From: an uncultured Anaplasmataceae bacterium | Lineage (GTDB): Bacteria > Pseudomonadota > Alphaproteobacteria > Rickettsiales > CAIPFW01 | Direction of reading: 5' to 3' | DNA length: 10,209 nucleotides | NCBI GenBank assembly: GCA_903864455.1 | Contig: CAIPFW010000090.1 | Location: 1 to 10,209, forward strand | Notes under the pieces: model-generated | Database searches by the model: none | What the model was told of the DNA's origin: nothing | Seen by the model: only the letters and a program-made list of their open reading frames with translations | Position numbers and translations under genes: made by a program | Shown here: one piece after another, positions 1-5,983 of the stretch | Numbering within the stretch: the first letter of the stretch is position 1 | Layout: each line of letters opens with the position of its first letter

Positions 1-66
1 CAAAAAAAATATATTATTAAAATTTTACGCTTCCAACACAAAATATATATTTCTAAAATGCGAAAA

Positions 67-72
67 TATAAT
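67..72 (+). promoter_or_regulatory. possible -10 box for the InsA-like gene
   Basis: A perfect TATAAT lies 18 bases before the ATG at 90, which would give a very short leader. No convincing -35 hexamer is visible at the right distance, and the surroundings are so A/T-rich that a chance match is likely. Treat it as a weak candidate. Confidence 0.25.
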
Positions 73-89
73 ATATTAATATATTCGAA

Positions 90-842
90 ATGTGTGAAGT
101 GTTTTGTAAGCGATGCAACGGTCAAAATATTAGAAAAAATGGAAGGCGATCGATATCGCAAGTTTATAAATGTAAGGATTGTAATTGCACTTTTACAAAA
201 TATGATGGAAGAAGTGCAGTCGAAAAAGCAAGAAAAAGAATTGCTATATTGATGGCGTATGAGGAGCTGAAATTATCACTTTTTGATATTGCAAATCTGT
301 GTAAATTGAAGAAAAAGACGATAGAGAGATGGATAGAAAGAGAGCGAGATTTTTTTGAAAATGATGAGCTCAAGGAAAATAATCACTATTTTGAAAGCAT
401 CAAAGAGATACTGAAGAAGAAAAAGGAGCGAGAAGAAAAAATTCTTTTGAAGAAAAAAGAGGAGGAATATATTGCACAAGAAACTCAAAAACAAAAAAAC
501 GAATATAAAAAACAGATTCAGAATGCACTGGAAACATATCCTTTTCTTACAAAAAACTCAGAATTTTGGTCTTTTCACGATATGAATGAGATGTATCAAA
601 GAGAGGGGCGGATTATCTTGCCGAGCGATGATGAGATTGAGAATTTTAGAAGAAAAAATTCTTTAAGCGTTGAATCATTAAGTTCGAATATGTCTAAAAA
701 ACAACAACATTCTCTGGTAAAAAATGGAAAGACATCACAAAACAAACAATCTAAGCGAAAAAAAGAAAAGCTTACAAGAAAGGAAAGAGTGGAATTTGAG
801 CGAATGAAAGTTTTTGCTTTGCAGTGCGAGATTGGATTGTGA
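90..842 (+). CDS. InsA-like zinc-ribbon/HTH protein with coiled-coil tail, orphan
   Basis: This 250-residue protein begins with a four-cysteine zinc ribbon (C6-x2-C9 and C28-x2-C31, with KNG at 16-18 and an aromatic at 35). That layout matches the N-terminal domain of the IS1 protein InsA and related transposase DNA-binding domains. A helix-turn-helix-like segment follows at about 60-85 (LSLFDIANLCKLKKKTIERW). Residues 95-145 are a Lys/Glu-rich probable coiled coil, 150-190 look folded (SEFWSFHDMNEMYQ), and the end is basic and low in complexity. InsA itself is about 90 residues, so most of this protein is extra. No DDE or InsB-like frame follows and no terminal inverted repeats were seen. 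The ATG at 90 is chosen because an in-frame stop lies just upstream (69-71); there is no clear Shine-Dalgarno site. It converges on thiC, with 7 bp between the stops. DNA binding is inferred. A domesticated transposase-derived regulator or a phage/plasmid protein are both possible. Confidence 0.75.
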   Translation: MCEVFCKRCNGQNIRKNGRRSISQVYKCKDCNCTFTKYDGRSAVEKARKRIAILMAYEELKLSLFDIANLCKLKKKTIERWIERERDFFENDELKENNHYFESIKEILKKKKEREEKILLKKKEEEYIAQETQKQKNEYKKQIQNALETYPFLTKNSEFWSFHDMNEMYQREGRIILPSDDEIENFRRKNSLSVESLSSNMSKKQQHSLVKNGKTSQNKQSKRKKEKLTRKERVEFERMKVFALQCEIGL

Positions 843-849
843 GAAGAAT

Positions 850-2430
850 TTAACTTACACTTTCTTTTTCAAAAATCTTGCGATTCTCGGTATCAAGCTT
901 CATAGAGCAGAATTTGGGACCACACATTGAACAAAAACTTGCTATTTTTGCACCCTCGGCAGGAAGCGTTTCATCGTGAAAAAGTCTCGCCTTTTCTGGA
1001 TCCAAAGACAAATTAAATTGGTCATACCAACGAAATTCAAATCTCGCTTTCGACAAAGCATCATCTCGCAACTGCGCTGAAGGATGACCCTTCGCCAAAT
1101 CAGCCGCATGAGCCGCTATTTTATAAGCAATCATGCCATCTCGGACGTCTTCCGAGTTTGGCAAGCCAAGATGCTCTTTTGGCGTTACATAACAAAGCAT
1201 CGCAGTTCCAAACCAGCCAATCATCGCAGCGCCAATCGCAGAAGTGATATGGTCGTAACCGGGAGCAATATCTGTAACCAATGGCCCTAATGTATAAAAT
1301 GGAGCATCATCACAAATTTCTCGTTGCTTTACAACATTTTCACGAATTTTATGCATAGGAACATGCCCCGGCCCCTCAATCATTACCTGACAATCATATG
1401 TATCAGCGATTTTGTTGAGTTCGCCAAGAATTTTTAATTCTGAAAATTGTGCTTCATCATTGGCATCAGCGATAGATCCCGGTCTCAAGCCATCTCCAAG
1501 AGAAAAAGATATATCATATTTTTGTAAAATTTTACAAATTTCGTCAAAATTTTCATATAAAAAGTTTTCTTTGTGATGAGAAATGCACCATTTTGCCATA
1601 ATCGCCCCGCCACGAGACACGATTCCTGTAATTCTATCTTGCGTATGTCGAATAAATGGCAACAAAACTCCAGCATGAATTGTAAAATAATCAACGCCTT
1701 GCTCAGCTTGTTCGATTAAAGTTTCTTTAAAAATGTCAAAAGTTAAATCTTCAACCTTGCCTTTTACTTTTTCAAGAGCCTGATAAATCGGCACGGTTCC
1801 GAGAGGAATAGGGCAGTGGCGAATAATCGCTTCACGAATTTCATGAATATTTTCGCCCGTAGACAAGTCCATCAAAGTATCGGCTCCAAATCTCAACGCT
1901 ACAAGAAGTTTGTTGAGTTCTTCTTCGTGCCCCGAAGTTACGATTGAATTTCCAATATTCGCATTCACTTTTGTAAGAAAATTTCGCCCGATAATCATCG
2001 GCTCAAGCTCTAAATGATTGATATTTGCTGGGATAATCGCACGACCTTCGGCTATTTCTTTCATCACAAATTCTGGCGTGATGAGATTATCTTCACCGTT
2101 CGAAATTCTCCCAAGATTCTCACGAATCGCAACATACTCCATTTCCTCAGTGATTATCCCATTTTTCGCATAAAATTTTTGAGTTTTGATTGAATGATTA
2201 GCTCGTTTTTCAATCCAAGATTTTCTATCTTTTGGAATCGAATCAAAATTAACATCATGAATATCGCTTTTCAAGTCGCCAAAAATACCCGTCGTATCGT
2301 ATAAATTTAAAGATTCGCCATTTGTTAAATTCACTTTCCTCATTCCAATTGCTATATTTTTATGAATATTACCATTTAAATATATTTTTTCTGAAGACGG
2401 AAGCATATTTGAAGAAAATTTTTGAATCAT
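850..2430 (-). CDS. thiC: phosphomethylpyrimidine synthase ThiC
   Basis: This is the radical-SAM enzyme that rearranges 5-aminoimidazole ribotide into 4-amino-5-hydroxymethyl-2-methylpyrimidine phosphate, the pyrimidine half of thiamine; it acts in the cytosol. The 526 residues match the family along their length: NANIGNS at 156-162, MDLSTG at 187-192, DYFTIHAGV at 247-255, SRGGAIMAKWC at 272-282, DGLRPGSIADANDEAQF at 313-329, EGPGHVPM at 352-359 and TDIAPGYDH at 386-394. The C-terminal cluster motif is complete (C500-x2-C503-x4-C508), so the enzyme should bind its [4Fe-4S] cluster. E. coli ThiC has 631 residues; the shortening here is mainly internal, in the linker between the N-terminal domain and the barrel (about 70-125), not a broken end. 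No other thiamine gene is in the window. The start at 2430 fits the promoter at 2466-2493. Identification is very secure. Confidence 0.97.
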   Translation of the reverse strand: MIQKFSSNMLPSSEKIYLNGNIHKNIAIGMRKVNLTNGESLNLYDTTGIFGDLKSDIHDVNFDSIPKDRKSWIEKRANHSIKTQKFYAKNGIITEEMEYVAIRENLGRISNGEDNLITPEFVMKEIAEGRAIIPANINHLELEPMIIGRNFLTKVNANIGNSIVTSGHEEELNKLLVALRFGADTLMDLSTGENIHEIREAIIRHCPIPLGTVPIYQALEKVKGKVEDLTFDIFKETLIEQAEQGVDYFTIHAGVLLPFIRHTQDRITGIVSRGGAIMAKWCISHHKENFLYENFDEICKILQKYDISFSLGDGLRPGSIADANDEAQFSELKILGELNKIADTYDCQVMIEGPGHVPMHKIRENVVKQREICDDAPFYTLGPLVTDIAPGYDHITSAIGAAMIGWFGTAMLCYVTPKEHLGLPNSEDVRDGMIAYKIAAHAADLAKGHPSAQLRDDALSKARFEFRWYDQFNLSLDPEKARLFHDETLPAEGAKIASFCSMCGPKFCSMKLDTENRKIFEKESVS

Positions 2431-2465
2431 TAATTGTAATTAATAAATTTTTTCTATATTAAAGA

Positions 2466-2493
2466 ATTTTAACAGAGGTTTTTGTGTAATCAA
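2466..2493 (-). promoter_or_regulatory. thiC promoter (sigma70-like)
   Basis: Read on the minus strand, TTGATT (2493-2488) and TAAAAT (2471-2466) are separated by 16 bases. Transcription would begin near 2459, leaving a leader of about 30 nt before the thiC ATG. That is too short for a TPP riboswitch (about 100 nt), and no THI-box sequences are visible between the promoter and the start. Confidence 0.5.
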
Positions 2494-2524
2494 GTGCGGA
2501 AAACTATTTTTTTATTAAACTCAT

Positions 2525-2572
2525 ATCTAGTAAATATTAAAGATATGCACCAAAGGGAAAGGTGCACTAGAT
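2525..2572. repeat. bulged inverted repeat upstream of thiC
   Basis: TGCACC (2546-2551) pairs with GGTGCA (2561-2566) across the loop AAAGGGAAA. The outer ATCTAG (2525-2530) pairs with CTAGAT (2567-2572), giving a 12-bp stem with a 15-nt bulge on one side. It lies about 30 bp upstream of the thiC -35 box. A further ATCTAGAT follows at about 2589-2596. It could be a regulatory site, or a structured piece of the remnant frame that it overlaps. Confidence 0.45.
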
Positions 2573-2824
2573 GCGCTTAAGACCAATAATCTAGATGATG
2601 AAGTTCAGAGAATTCTTGATGCAGGCTTTGTATTCAGGCCAAAAATTAATATAAGTGTATTTGAGTGTTTAAAAGATGTTTTAGTATGGTTAACTGAATG
2701 TTTAAAATGCTTGTGTGTGTTTGCACTGCACACTATTATGAATTTTAGAAAAGATAGCACCATTGAGGGCTTGCATTTAAAACATAACCCTTCAAAAAAT
2801 AACCATTCGGTTGGTGATACATGA
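2534..2824 (+). pseudogene. open frame without a start codon, probable gene remnant
   Basis: A plus-strand frame stays open for 96 codons from the stop at 2531-2533 to the TGA at 2822-2824. It has no ATG, GTG or TTG in its first two-thirds, so it cannot be an ordinary intact gene. The product has a protein-like composition, with a first part of alternating charged and hydrophobic residues (ALDALKTNNLDDEVQRILDA) and a middle repeated element (FECLK, then TECLK). I do not recognise the family; the first part only vaguely recalls ankyrin-like helices. An overlapping minus-strand frame (2605-2856, 83 codons) has an ATG but a less convincing composition. A truncated 3' end of a decayed gene is the best reading, with low certainty. 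Confidence 0.35.
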
Positions 2825-2844
2825 GAATAAAATTTTCTATTTAT

Positions 2845-3007
2845 AACCCATTGCATTTCTCATAAAATTTTAAAGTTCCGTATTTTTATCGATTTTTGGA
2901 CGATAAAAACTTCAAACTCACTTCGATTTCCCTCTGTAAAGCGATTTAAACGCAATTTATTTTCGCATGGTTGCTGAATTTTAAGCGTAAAACAAACGCA
3001 ATGGGTT
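2845..3007. repeat. 10-bp inverted repeat pair enclosing 143 bp
   Basis: AACCCATTGC at 2845-2854 is the exact reverse complement of GCAATGGGTT at 2998-3007, and the match continues imperfectly for a few bases on the inner side. No coding frame of note lies between the arms. The arrangement could be the ends of a small decayed element, but no flanking target duplication was found and a 10-bp match in A/T-rich DNA may be chance. Confidence 0.35.
2883..2909. repeat. 9-bp perfect A/T hairpin
   Basis: TTTTTATCG (2883-2891) pairs perfectly with CGATAAAAA (2901-2909) around a 9-nt loop. It is 3' of ffh on the minus strand, about 135 bases beyond the stop. The stem is A/T-rich and not followed by a T-run on either strand, so it is a poor match to an intrinsic terminator. 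Confidence 0.45.
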
Positions 3008-3044
3008 TTTACTAAAATGCAAAGTATTGACGCTTTGGAGAATT

Positions 3045-4406
3045 TTATTTCTTCACAACATTACTCATCGCTTGTCCCATTTTGAATTTGTCCATGATAG
3101 ACCCCTTATCAAACATTGCGAATTGCTGAGCCATTGCAGAAATTCTTCCGTGCATTGTGATTAATTCGTCGATAAGCATCGTTGTTGAGCCCGACCCTTT
3201 TGCGATTCTTCGTTTTCTTGAGCCGGATTGAGCGACTAATGAAGGGCTCACTCTTTCTTTTTTTGTCATGGATAAAATTATTGCTTCAAATTGTTTGATT
3301 TTTTTTTCAGAAATATTTGCATTATTCACAACCTCTGTTGGCAAAAACTTTGAGATAAATGGCAAACCACCCATTTTTTTTAAAAAACGAAATTGCTCTA
3401 AAACGTCAAATAAATCTAATTCCCCTCTTTTCGCTTTTTCTTTCAAGGCATCGCTGTCATCGTTTGGTATGACGTTTGAAGCTTTTTCGACGAGTGAGGC
3501 TATATCGCCCATACCAAGAATTCTCTGTGCAACTCTTTCAGCTAAAAATTCATCTAAATCGTCGATTTTTTCGCCAGAGCATAAAAAATAAATTGGCAAA
3601 CTCAACAAATGACGAATCGATAAAATCGCCCCTGCCTTCGTGTCGCTGTCAGTTTTTGTGAAAATAATACCTGCGAGGTCAAGATTTTCATGAAAATGTT
3701 TTGCAATTTCAATCGCCGTTTTCCCTATCATCGCATCCACAACAAGAATAATTTTCGTTGGCTTGATAAGTTTTTTCACCTCAATAAGCTCTTGCATCAT
3801 ATCATCATTAATTGATGTCCTGCCAGCAGTATCGAAAATCGCACAAAAATATTTTTTGTCTTGAAGAGCTTTAATTTGCTCTTTTGCAGTTTCAATTACA
3901 GCATTTTTTTGATCTTTTTCTGAAGTGTAGTCATAATAATCGAGATTGTTTTTTTTGCACAGAATTTTTAACTGCTCACGTGCTGCAGGACGATAATAAT
4001 CCAAAGACGAGAGAATTGGGGTTTTTTTTGTTTTATTTTGTATAAAATGCCCCAATTTCGCAGCTGTTGTTGTTTTTCCAGCGCCCTGAAGACCGACTAA
4101 CATAATTCGCTCCTCATTTTCAATTTTAAATTCATGTTCCGCACCTAAAATTTCTTTTAAAGCTTCATGAGAATTTTTCATAATCATTTCTGCAGGCGAA
4201 ACATTTTGAATAATTTTCTCACCTAGAGATTTCTGGCGAATTAAATTAATCATCGCAGATGCAACTTTCAAATTTACATCAGATTCCAATAACGCAACAC
4301 GAATTTCTCGAATCGTTTGATCGAGGTCATTTTCAGTGATTGCGCCACCTTTAAACGAGAGTTTTTTCAATATAGAGTTAAACTGATTTCCTAAAGAATT
4401 AAACAT
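3045..4406 (-). CDS. ffh: signal recognition particle GTPase Ffh
   Basis: Ffh is the SRP54 protein: with 4.5S RNA it binds signal sequences on nascent chains and docks with FtsY at the inner membrane. The 453-residue product has the N domain (about 1-95), the G domain with P-loop GLQGAGKTTT (105-114), DTAGR (192-196) and TKTD (250-253), and the M domain (about 300-453) with the RNA-binding segment SGSRKRRIAKGSGS (394-407). Start choice: the frame runs open to an ATG at 4547, but MFNSLGNQF at 4406 matches the family start, and a promoter at 4429-4456 lies inside the longer frame, so 4406 is preferred. Oddities: the usual TKxDGDxRGGA is TKTDSDTKAGA here (250-260), GQ(D/E)A is GKTA (228-231), and the M-domain finger loop after MGG (345-347) has little methionine. 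The family assignment is secure; the effect of the changes is unknown. Confidence 0.96.
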   Translation of the reverse strand: MFNSLGNQFNSILKKLSFKGGAITENDLDQTIREIRVALLESDVNLKVASAMINLIRQKSLGEKIIQNVSPAEMIMKNSHEALKEILGAEHEFKIENEERIMLVGLQGAGKTTTAAKLGHFIQNKTKKTPILSSLDYYRPAAREQLKILCKKNNLDYYDYTSEKDQKNAVIETAKEQIKALQDKKYFCAIFDTAGRTSINDDMMQELIEVKKLIKPTKIILVVDAMIGKTAIEIAKHFHENLDLAGIIFTKTDSDTKAGAILSIRHLLSLPIYFLCSGEKIDDLDEFLAERVAQRILGMGDIASLVEKASNVIPNDDSDALKEKAKRGELDLFDVLEQFRFLKKMGGLPFISKFLPTEVVNNANISEKKIKQFEAIILSMTKKERVSPSLVAQSGSRKRRIAKGSGSTTMLIDELITMHGRISAMAQQFAMFDKGSIMDKFKMGQAMSNVVKK

Positions 4407-4428
4407 AATAAACCATAATTTTTTATTC

Positions 4429-4456
4429 ATTATAGTTTTTATACAAAAAAATTCAA
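4429..4456 (-). promoter_or_regulatory. ffh promoter (sigma70-like)
   Basis: On the minus strand, TTGAAT (4456-4451) and a perfect TATAAT (4434-4429) are 16 bases apart. Transcription would begin near 4422, about 16 nt before the ATG at 4406. The alternative ATG at 4430 overlaps the -10 box, and the one at 4547 lies upstream of the promoter; this supports the shorter Ffh. Confidence 0.6.
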
Positions 4457-4562
4457 GGATGCGTTTGAGAGGTCTGTATTTTCGAAGGATCCATATGAAA
4501 AGAAATATTTTGCGATGGTCTGCGATTTTTTTTGATTTTTTTGACAAATATAAATAAATTTT

Positions 4563-4664
4563 CTAAGAACCAGTCTTCACCTCAATCTCTTCAGCAGAAT
4601 CAATGATGAGAATTGCATCTATAATGATTATGCTGAAGAGATTGAGGTGAAGACTGGTTCTAAG
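4563..4664. repeat. long hairpin with a 31-bp perfect inverted repeat
   Basis: Bases 4566-4596 are the exact reverse complement of 4631-4661 (31 of 31), and two further outer pairs follow after one mismatch. Inside, 4598-4602 (AATCA) pairs with 4625-4629 (TGATT) after one mismatch, leaving a loop of about 22 nt. The stem is richer in G+C than its surroundings. Read outward, each arm can encode the same peptide AEEIEVKTGS: one arm then reaches a stop at once, the other runs on for seven residues (KLILICQ) before YV and a stop. It lies 3' of the membrane-protein gene and 5' of the ffh promoter. It may act as a terminator for the former, although no strong T-run follows. A palindromic repeat element or a fold-back duplication of a gene end are alternatives. 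No second copy is in the window. Confidence 0.9.
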
Positions 4665-4722
4665 CTAATATTAATTTGTCAATACGTTTAGAAAAAAATA
4701 GCAAATGAAAAGATATATAAGT

Positions 4723-5832
4723 TTAAATTGAATTATTTATAACTTCATTATTCGGTTTGCTCATTAAATTCACGATGCACTGTGGTAACTCAGGTAATTC
4801 ATTTTTCATCTCATTGAATGTTTCCTTTGTATCATTTTTATTCATATATTTCCCACCATAAAAAGAAGCGATAAATGAAATAAATAGGCATGAAATAAGT
4901 AATGCAATGACCTTAGGATTTTTCAATGTATCGATTTCTGCCGTAAATAAAGCCGCGCAAGATGAGATAAATAATGTCAAACCAACAGAAAAAAGAAGCT
5001 TTCCAGAAAACCCAACAAAATATTTTCCATTAACTTGATATTTTTTTTCATTTTCTGGAGTGTTGTCTTTAATTTTTTTTAAAACCACGCATACAATCAA
5101 TTCAACTGCAAAAAATAAAGTAAGCTCAAAAAAGAGCATGAAGTATATTTTTCCTGAAAAAATATTTAATTTATTATTATCAATGCTGATTTCTATAATT
5201 AATTTATTTAAAAAATTTTTTATATCTTCTTTTTGAAAGAAGAACTGTTGCAATAGTGCTGAAATTGCAGAAAACAAGAGTAACGAAATAATAAATCTTG
5301 CCGGATCTCCAATAATCTCTTTGAGTTCATTTTTTATAGAGAGGTTTAAATTCTTATCAGGTTGCATTTGATCTTTGCGTTTGTTTAAATGACTTCTCAG
5401 TTTTCTAATAATTCGCGAAAACATTTTGTAAGAAAAAAAAATAACGAATTGTAATAAGGGATTTTGATAGCTATGGCTTTTTACAATTCTTCTTAAGCAT
5501 TCGAGACTTATATCAAATATGAGAACAAATAGAAATAATAATCCATATTTAGCAATACATTCTTTTGTATATTCGCGCTTTTGTTTTTTTTGAGATAGTT
5601 TGCAAATCTCTGAAAAAAATAATGATATTGTTAATGCCAACGCAGAGAGCAAAAGTTCAGATAAAAGCCTTGATGTATTGTCGCTGAGAAATGGTGGTTT
5701 TTTTAAGGATTTTGATATGAAATATAATACATATATTGAAAATCCTTGCAAGATTGCGCATGCGCATAGAATTATAGATCTGGGGATTTCGCAATTTTTT
5801 TTATGAGTATTGATTGCAACAGATTCTGTCAT
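4723..5832 (-). CDS. polytopic membrane protein of unknown function
   Basis: I do not recognise this 369-residue protein. Hydrophobic segments at about 18-40, 57-76, 94-112, 124-138 (weak), 178-198, 229-252, 275-299 and 306-327 suggest seven or eight membrane helices, presumably in the inner membrane. Between the fourth and fifth is a basic loop (140-177, rich in Lys/Arg), which by the positive-inside rule should be cytoplasmic; the C-terminal 40 residues are hydrophilic and acidic. There is no cleavable signal peptide, ATP-binding motif or transporter signature that I can name. It is preceded by its own promoter with a palindrome over the -35 box, and followed by the long hairpin, so it is probably a single-gene unit. 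A lineage-specific transporter-like or envelope protein is a guess only. The frame is long, membrane-patterned and intact, so it is very likely a real gene. Confidence 0.85.
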   Translation of the reverse strand: MTESVAINTHKKNCEIPRSIILCACAILQGFSIYVLYFISKSLKKPPFLSDNTSRLLSELLLSALALTISLFFSEICKLSQKKQKREYTKECIAKYGLLFLFVLIFDISLECLRRIVKSHSYQNPLLQFVIFFSYKMFSRIIRKLRSHLNKRKDQMQPDKNLNLSIKNELKEIIGDPARFIISLLLFSAISALLQQFFFQKEDIKNFLNKLIIEISIDNNKLNIFSGKIYFMLFFELTLFFAVELIVCVVLKKIKDNTPENEKKYQVNGKYFVGFSGKLLFSVGLTLFISSCAALFTAEIDTLKNPKVIALLISCLFISFIASFYGGKYMNKNDTKETFNEMKNELPELPQCIVNLMSKPNNEVINNSI

Positions 5833-5873
5833 TCATCATATTTTTTAATGGAAAAATAAAATAACCTATCTTT

Positions 5874-5908
5874 ATTATGAATGATTAATAAAGCTTTTGC
5901 AAGCTTTA
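5874..5908 (-). promoter_or_regulatory. promoter with overlapping palindrome for the membrane protein
   Basis: On the minus strand, TTGCAA (5902-5897) and CATAAT (5879-5874) are 17 bases apart, giving a start near 5867 and a leader of about 35 nt. The -35 box is centred in a perfect palindrome: TAAAGCTT (5889-5896), TTGC, AAGCTTTA (5901-5908). A repressor bound there would block the -35 box, so this is a candidate operator. No regulator for it is known in the window; the InsA-like protein is not an obvious match. Confidence 0.45.
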
Positions 5909-5944
5909 AATAACAAATTAAAATTTTATTTTTATAACTCTTTA

Positions 5945-5975
5945 TTGATTATTCGCAACAATGAATTATCATAAA
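5945..5975 (+). promoter_or_regulatory. weak candidate promoter for the methyltransferase
   Basis: TTGATT at 5945-5950 could be a -35 box, with CATAAA at 5970-5975 as a poor -10 at a long 19-base spacing. It sits just before the ATG at 5984, so any transcript leader would be almost absent. Low certainty. Confidence 0.2.
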
Positions 5976-5983
5976 TTTTCAGA

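Larger units (their letters stand above)
2431..3044. other. gene-poor stretch between thiC and ffh
   Basis: These 614 bases hold no intact gene that I can support. From left to right they contain the thiC promoter, a bulged hairpin (2525-2572), an open frame without a start codon (2534-2824), a 10-bp inverted repeat pair (2845-2854 and 2998-3007) and, inside it, a 9-bp A/T hairpin (2883-2909). An overlapping minus-strand frame at 2605-2856 begins with ATG, but its His/Ser/Lys/Phe-rich product looks like a shadow. No tRNA cloverleaf, SRP RNA or TPP riboswitch was recognised. Confidence 0.6.
4407..4722. other. intergenic stretch upstream of ffh
   Basis: This 316-bp interval holds the ffh promoter (4429-4456) and the long hairpin (4563-4664). 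TTGACAAAT also occurs just outside each end of the hairpin, in opposite orientation (from 4541 on the plus strand and from 4682 on the minus strand). No good -10 box follows either copy, so I read them as outer parts of the inverted repeat and not as promoters. The open extension of the ffh frame through 4407-4547 is judged non-coding. Confidence 0.55.

Noticed and set aside
58..252. 64-codon plus-strand frame overlapping the start of the InsA-like gene
   Set aside because: It overlaps the zinc-ribbon coding region in another frame and has no recognisable features; the 90-842 frame carries the conserved cysteines.
2431..2600. TPP riboswitch ahead of thiC
   Set aside because: No THI-box core sequences were seen on the minus strand, and the likely leader is only about 30 nt.
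2605..2856. 83-codon minus-strand frame starting with ATG
   Set aside because: The product is rich in His, Ser, Lys and Phe with no domain, and it overlaps a more protein-like plus-strand frame. It cannot be fully excluded.
4541..4546. TTGACA as the -35 box of a plus-strand promoter
   Set aside because: No acceptable -10 hexamer follows at 16-18 bases, there is no plus-strand gene downstream, and the same word recurs inverted at 4682-4677 as part of the outer repeat.
4407..4547. 47-residue N-terminal extension of Ffh
   Set aside because: It does not resemble any Ffh N-terminus, and a good promoter with TATAAT lies inside it, directly before the family-typical start at 4406.
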